Of a stretch of DNA of 64,000 nucleotides, positions 61,112 to 64,000 are shown piece after piece. This stretch comes from Prinia subflava (lineage: Eukaryota > Chordata > Aves > Passeriformes > Cisticolidae). The position numbers and the translations under genes were made by a program. Under the pieces are notes generated by a model. It searched no databases, was not told where the DNA came from, and saw nothing but the letters and a program-made list of their open reading frames with translations. The number at the start of each line of letters is the position of its first letter. Position 1 is the first letter of the stretch. The DNA lies in assembly GCF_021018805.1 (NCBI RefSeq), contig NC_086283.1:57675775-57739774 (forward strand). The letters run 5' to 3'.

Positions 61112-64000
61112 TGCAAAAATGCATGTGATGTTTGAAAGGGCAAAGACCCATTGCAGGATGTGCAGGACTGGACCACTGGTCACTCAATTGGCCCATGATA
61201 CCTGTAGGATGTCACCTAGAAAGAAAGAATAGGAATAATAAAATTAATAAAAATATCAATAAAAAGATATCTGACTTCAAAAAATCTACATGATCCCAAT
61301 GACCAGAAAGGCAAAAACCACAAAGTGAAATAACAGCCCTTAATAACTACAAAACATACACCGAAGGCACGTGAAATATTACCTAAAATACAACTACATC
61401 TATGTAGGAAACTTAAATGAAACAATATCTACTATAAAATTAAAACACATGAAAAGAAAATGTCCATTGAGACAAGATGTTGATCCTTAGCATCACTGGA
61501 TGTCTTCTTGAAGTCTGAAGCAGAGAGTGACTCGAGGATGATCGATGAAAACAGGACCATGCTGCTGACACAGGACTTCTGTTGTCTCCATAACTTCCAA
61601 CCACATGGTCATCTTTGCAGTCTATATGACAGCCACTAAGGCTATGCAATGTCCCTTTTCACTCCTCAAAGGTGATGGGTAAAACGACTGCTGAACCTGC
61701 TAATGATAAAACACAGGCACATCTCCTTGAATTAACAAACTTGTCAGGCTCCACTGCCCTAAACTGATAACTTGTCAGACTCCATTGTCTAAATTCAACA
61801 TCCAGGTTTCAGAATTACTTTTTCTTCAGGTTCATAACATAAATGTTACATTGTTGCATGTTATCTTTTTGATAATAATTTTGATCAGCCCAGGAACTGC
61901 AAAAGCTGAAGTGCTTCTTTTCCAGTGACAACCTGTTCATCCTTCCCGGGCAGGAATTCCAGGTTCACCTCAAAGATCAATTCAGCTATTATATTTAAAG
62001 GTCAAATTGTTGAGTCAAATAACTCATATGTAATTTTTTGTTAAAAATCTGGGCAAACAGGCAATTCCCATCCAGAGAGAGCCAAGGCATGGCCAGTGCC
62101 CAGCTCTAACTGCAGAGGAATCCCTTACACCAATTTTAAAAACAAGCTTCTTAAAAATCTTATAATAAGAAACTAATATGGTAATTGACACCTCCTAAAT
62201 TTGTCAGGGTAGAGATGCTCTGAGCTCAGCAGGCTCCTGAGACGTTCTGTGACCAGGATTGGAACTGCATCCCAAACCGTCAGGACAGAGGAGGCATTCT
62301 TACAAACTCAGATAACCTTGTCTGGAAATCTGAAAATATTTAGAAAATCATGAATGCAAAACTAGCATAGACAGCTAGAAAACAAGGAAAAATTCTTGGG
62401 TGACACGTGTCTTACAGGCAATTATAGACAAATAGCAAAGTACATGAGAAGAAGAAGAAGCAGAAGCAGCAGCAGTAGCAGCCGGCTGTAGAACTGTGAT
62501 AACTTTATCATATCTGTGAATTCACATCAAATATCTTAAAAACTGAGATAACACTTAAAACATAACTGATGGTTATACTTTAGAATTATTAATAATACTT
62601 GCGTTATCTGCGAAAGGCAACAAAGGTTGCTTATTTGTTTTTTGTATTTCTTGCCATTTTTCTTCTATTATGAACAGGCATCTGTTCACAGAGACGCCTT
62701 GAGAAGAAATGTTTTGAGGGAGGGGGGGAGGGAAAAAACCCAAACAAAATTCAACTGTCCCTCTAAAAGGAAAAGCTTCTGCTCACCTCAAAGGCAACGA
62801 AGCTATTTGGCCCTCCCTGAGTGGGGCTTTGGGGGCTCAAGGGCCCAGGGCCACCCCGCGGAGCTGAGGGAAATCCAAACAAACGTGGCCCCCATTTTTC
62901 TGTAAAGGAAAAAGCTTCTGCCTGCCTTAAAGGCGGTGAAGCTATTTGGCCCTGCCCTAAGTGGGGCTTTGGGGGCTCAATGGCCCCAGGGCCGCTCCGC
63001 AGAGCTGGGGGAAATCCAAACAAACGTGGCCCCCATTTCTATGTAAAAAAAAAAAAATTCAAGCGAAGCAACTCCTACAGCATTATCCGCTGTCTAGAGG
63101 CAAGACTGCTGACTGGGTGCAGTCAGCCAGGCTGGAGGCAGGCTCAGCTGGTGTTACAAAGCAATCCTGTCCAAAAGAAAGAAAAAAGACAAAGGCCAAA
63201 GCAGAAAGGAAGTATTAGTTCCCAGGCTGAGTTCCTCACAGGTGGAGGCAGGATTCCTCTGGTTCCCAGAAGGATGCAGAAACAGGACACAGGGACACTA
63301 TGTGCCCCTTCACCTGCATCTCCAGGACCTTGCTATTGCAGGCCAAAGTAGCACAAATTGTCTTCAGCCTTTTATCCAGGTGTCTTCGGCTTGTTGGGAT
63401 TTTTCCTGTGACAACAGCCAGGGAATGCTGCTTGCTGTCAAAGGGCTTTGTTCCTTCCAGGAAGCTCCGAAGACTCACTTGGGTTCCTCCTTTCTAAAAC
63501 ATGGCCTGGTTAATTGCCAAAAAAATGAGCAGTGTAAGCCATTCCTCGGCACATGCCAATCCCTCCAAGACATTCTGATTCCAGTGGGGTTCAGGCCCAA
63601 GGGTTGTTCTCAAGAGCACAAAAGTTCTCGGTTTCAGCAGCAAGACAAGAGCAGGCAGCTTGGCAGGCCTCTGCCATCTCAAGCACTCACTTGCCTTCCA
63701 AATTCCTCTGCTTCCTCTAGCCATGGGCGTAAGTCCTGTTCTTGACCTGCTGTCTTCTCCTGTTCCCCGTGAGACTGGCACCTGTCTGCTCCTTCCCGTG
63801 GCACGTTGTGGGGAGGTATGGAATGAAATGACAGAGGAGAATTTCACAGAACCTGCACTTGGTATCGTTTGCCCCGTTTGGTGCTTGCAACTATCCGCAG
63901 CAGACATGGACTTTGCAGTTGTGTGAGCTATGTGCTCCAGAAAAGACAAGACTAAGTTAGCTCAGGAAAACCAGGATCAATTCACTCAGCTCCTGCAAGC
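60657..64000 (-). mobile_element. Internal region of the minus-strand LTR element, apparently non-coding
   Basis: This region should hold env and part of pol if the element were a standard provirus read on the minus strand. I recognise no transmembrane env motif, integrase or reverse-transcriptase signature; reading frames are short on both strands. It includes a run of about 27 T at 61083-61109, a GAA/CAG-rich patch near 62450, and a tandem pair of 139-nt repeats (62768-63046). It may be a decayed or non-autonomous element, or contain other insertions. The far boundary is outside the window or not recognised. Confidence 0.4.
62768..63046. repeat. Tandem duplication, two units of about 139 nt
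   Basis: Units at 62768-62906 and 62907-63046 share an AAAGCTTCTGC start, GAAGCTATTTGGCCCT, GTGGGGCTTTGGGGGCTCAA and GAAATCCAAACAAACGTGGC, and end in TGTAAA. They differ at scattered positions. The overlapping Pro/Gly-rich ORFs on both strands come from this duplication. Confidence 0.9.

Noticed and set aside
62821..63351. 176-codon plus-strand Pro/Gly-rich ORF and the minus-strand counterpart
   Set aside because: Arises from the tandem 139-nt repeats; no domain recognised.

Overview
This is vertebrate nuclear DNA, almost certainly from a bird and probably a songbird. Three conserved vertebrate genes are split by GT-AG introns, CR1 LINE fragments are frequent, and there are avian-type endogenous retroviruses (ERVs) and solo LTRs. 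One repeat near 20.2 kb resembles a family I remember from passerine genomes. The gene content matches part of human 4p16.3.

Layout. 1-15.7 kb (+): the last 18 coding exons of PDE6B, the rod photoreceptor cGMP phosphodiesterase beta subunit; the 5' exons lie before the window. 15.7-23.5 kb: intergenic repeats, namely two nearly identical CR1 copies in opposite orientation, a solo LTR with a 6-bp target-site duplication, a 378-nt polypyrimidine microsatellite and a probable passerine LTR-type repeat. 23.5-25.8 kb (-): complete ATP5ME, ATP synthase subunit e, in four coding exons. 27.2-39.2 kb (-): complete TMEM175, the endolysosomal cation/proton channel, in ten coding exons from a CpG-island promoter. 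39.5-44.7 kb: nested CR1 fragments. 46.5-57 kb (+): an unprocessed, intron-bearing pseudogene of a methionine adenosyltransferase (MAT) paralogue. Seven exons are recognisable, three of the four intact-length internal exons are still open, and stops, frameshifts and loss of the 3' exons disable it. A solo LTR sits in its first intron. 58.6-64 kb: a truncated (+) ERV (LTR, tRNA-Trp-like primer site, broken gag) interrupted by a (-) LTR element that runs off the window.

How the genes relate. PDE6B and ATP5ME converge, as in human. The three live genes have unrelated jobs: phototransduction, mitochondrial ATP synthase structure and lysosomal ion balance. Their proximity reflects conserved synteny, not an operon-like unit. 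TMEM175 directly follows ATP5ME here, without the genes that separate them in human.

I see no new multi-gene system. The most notable item is the MAT-like gene: either a recently lost third MAT paralogue or a badly damaged duplicate.
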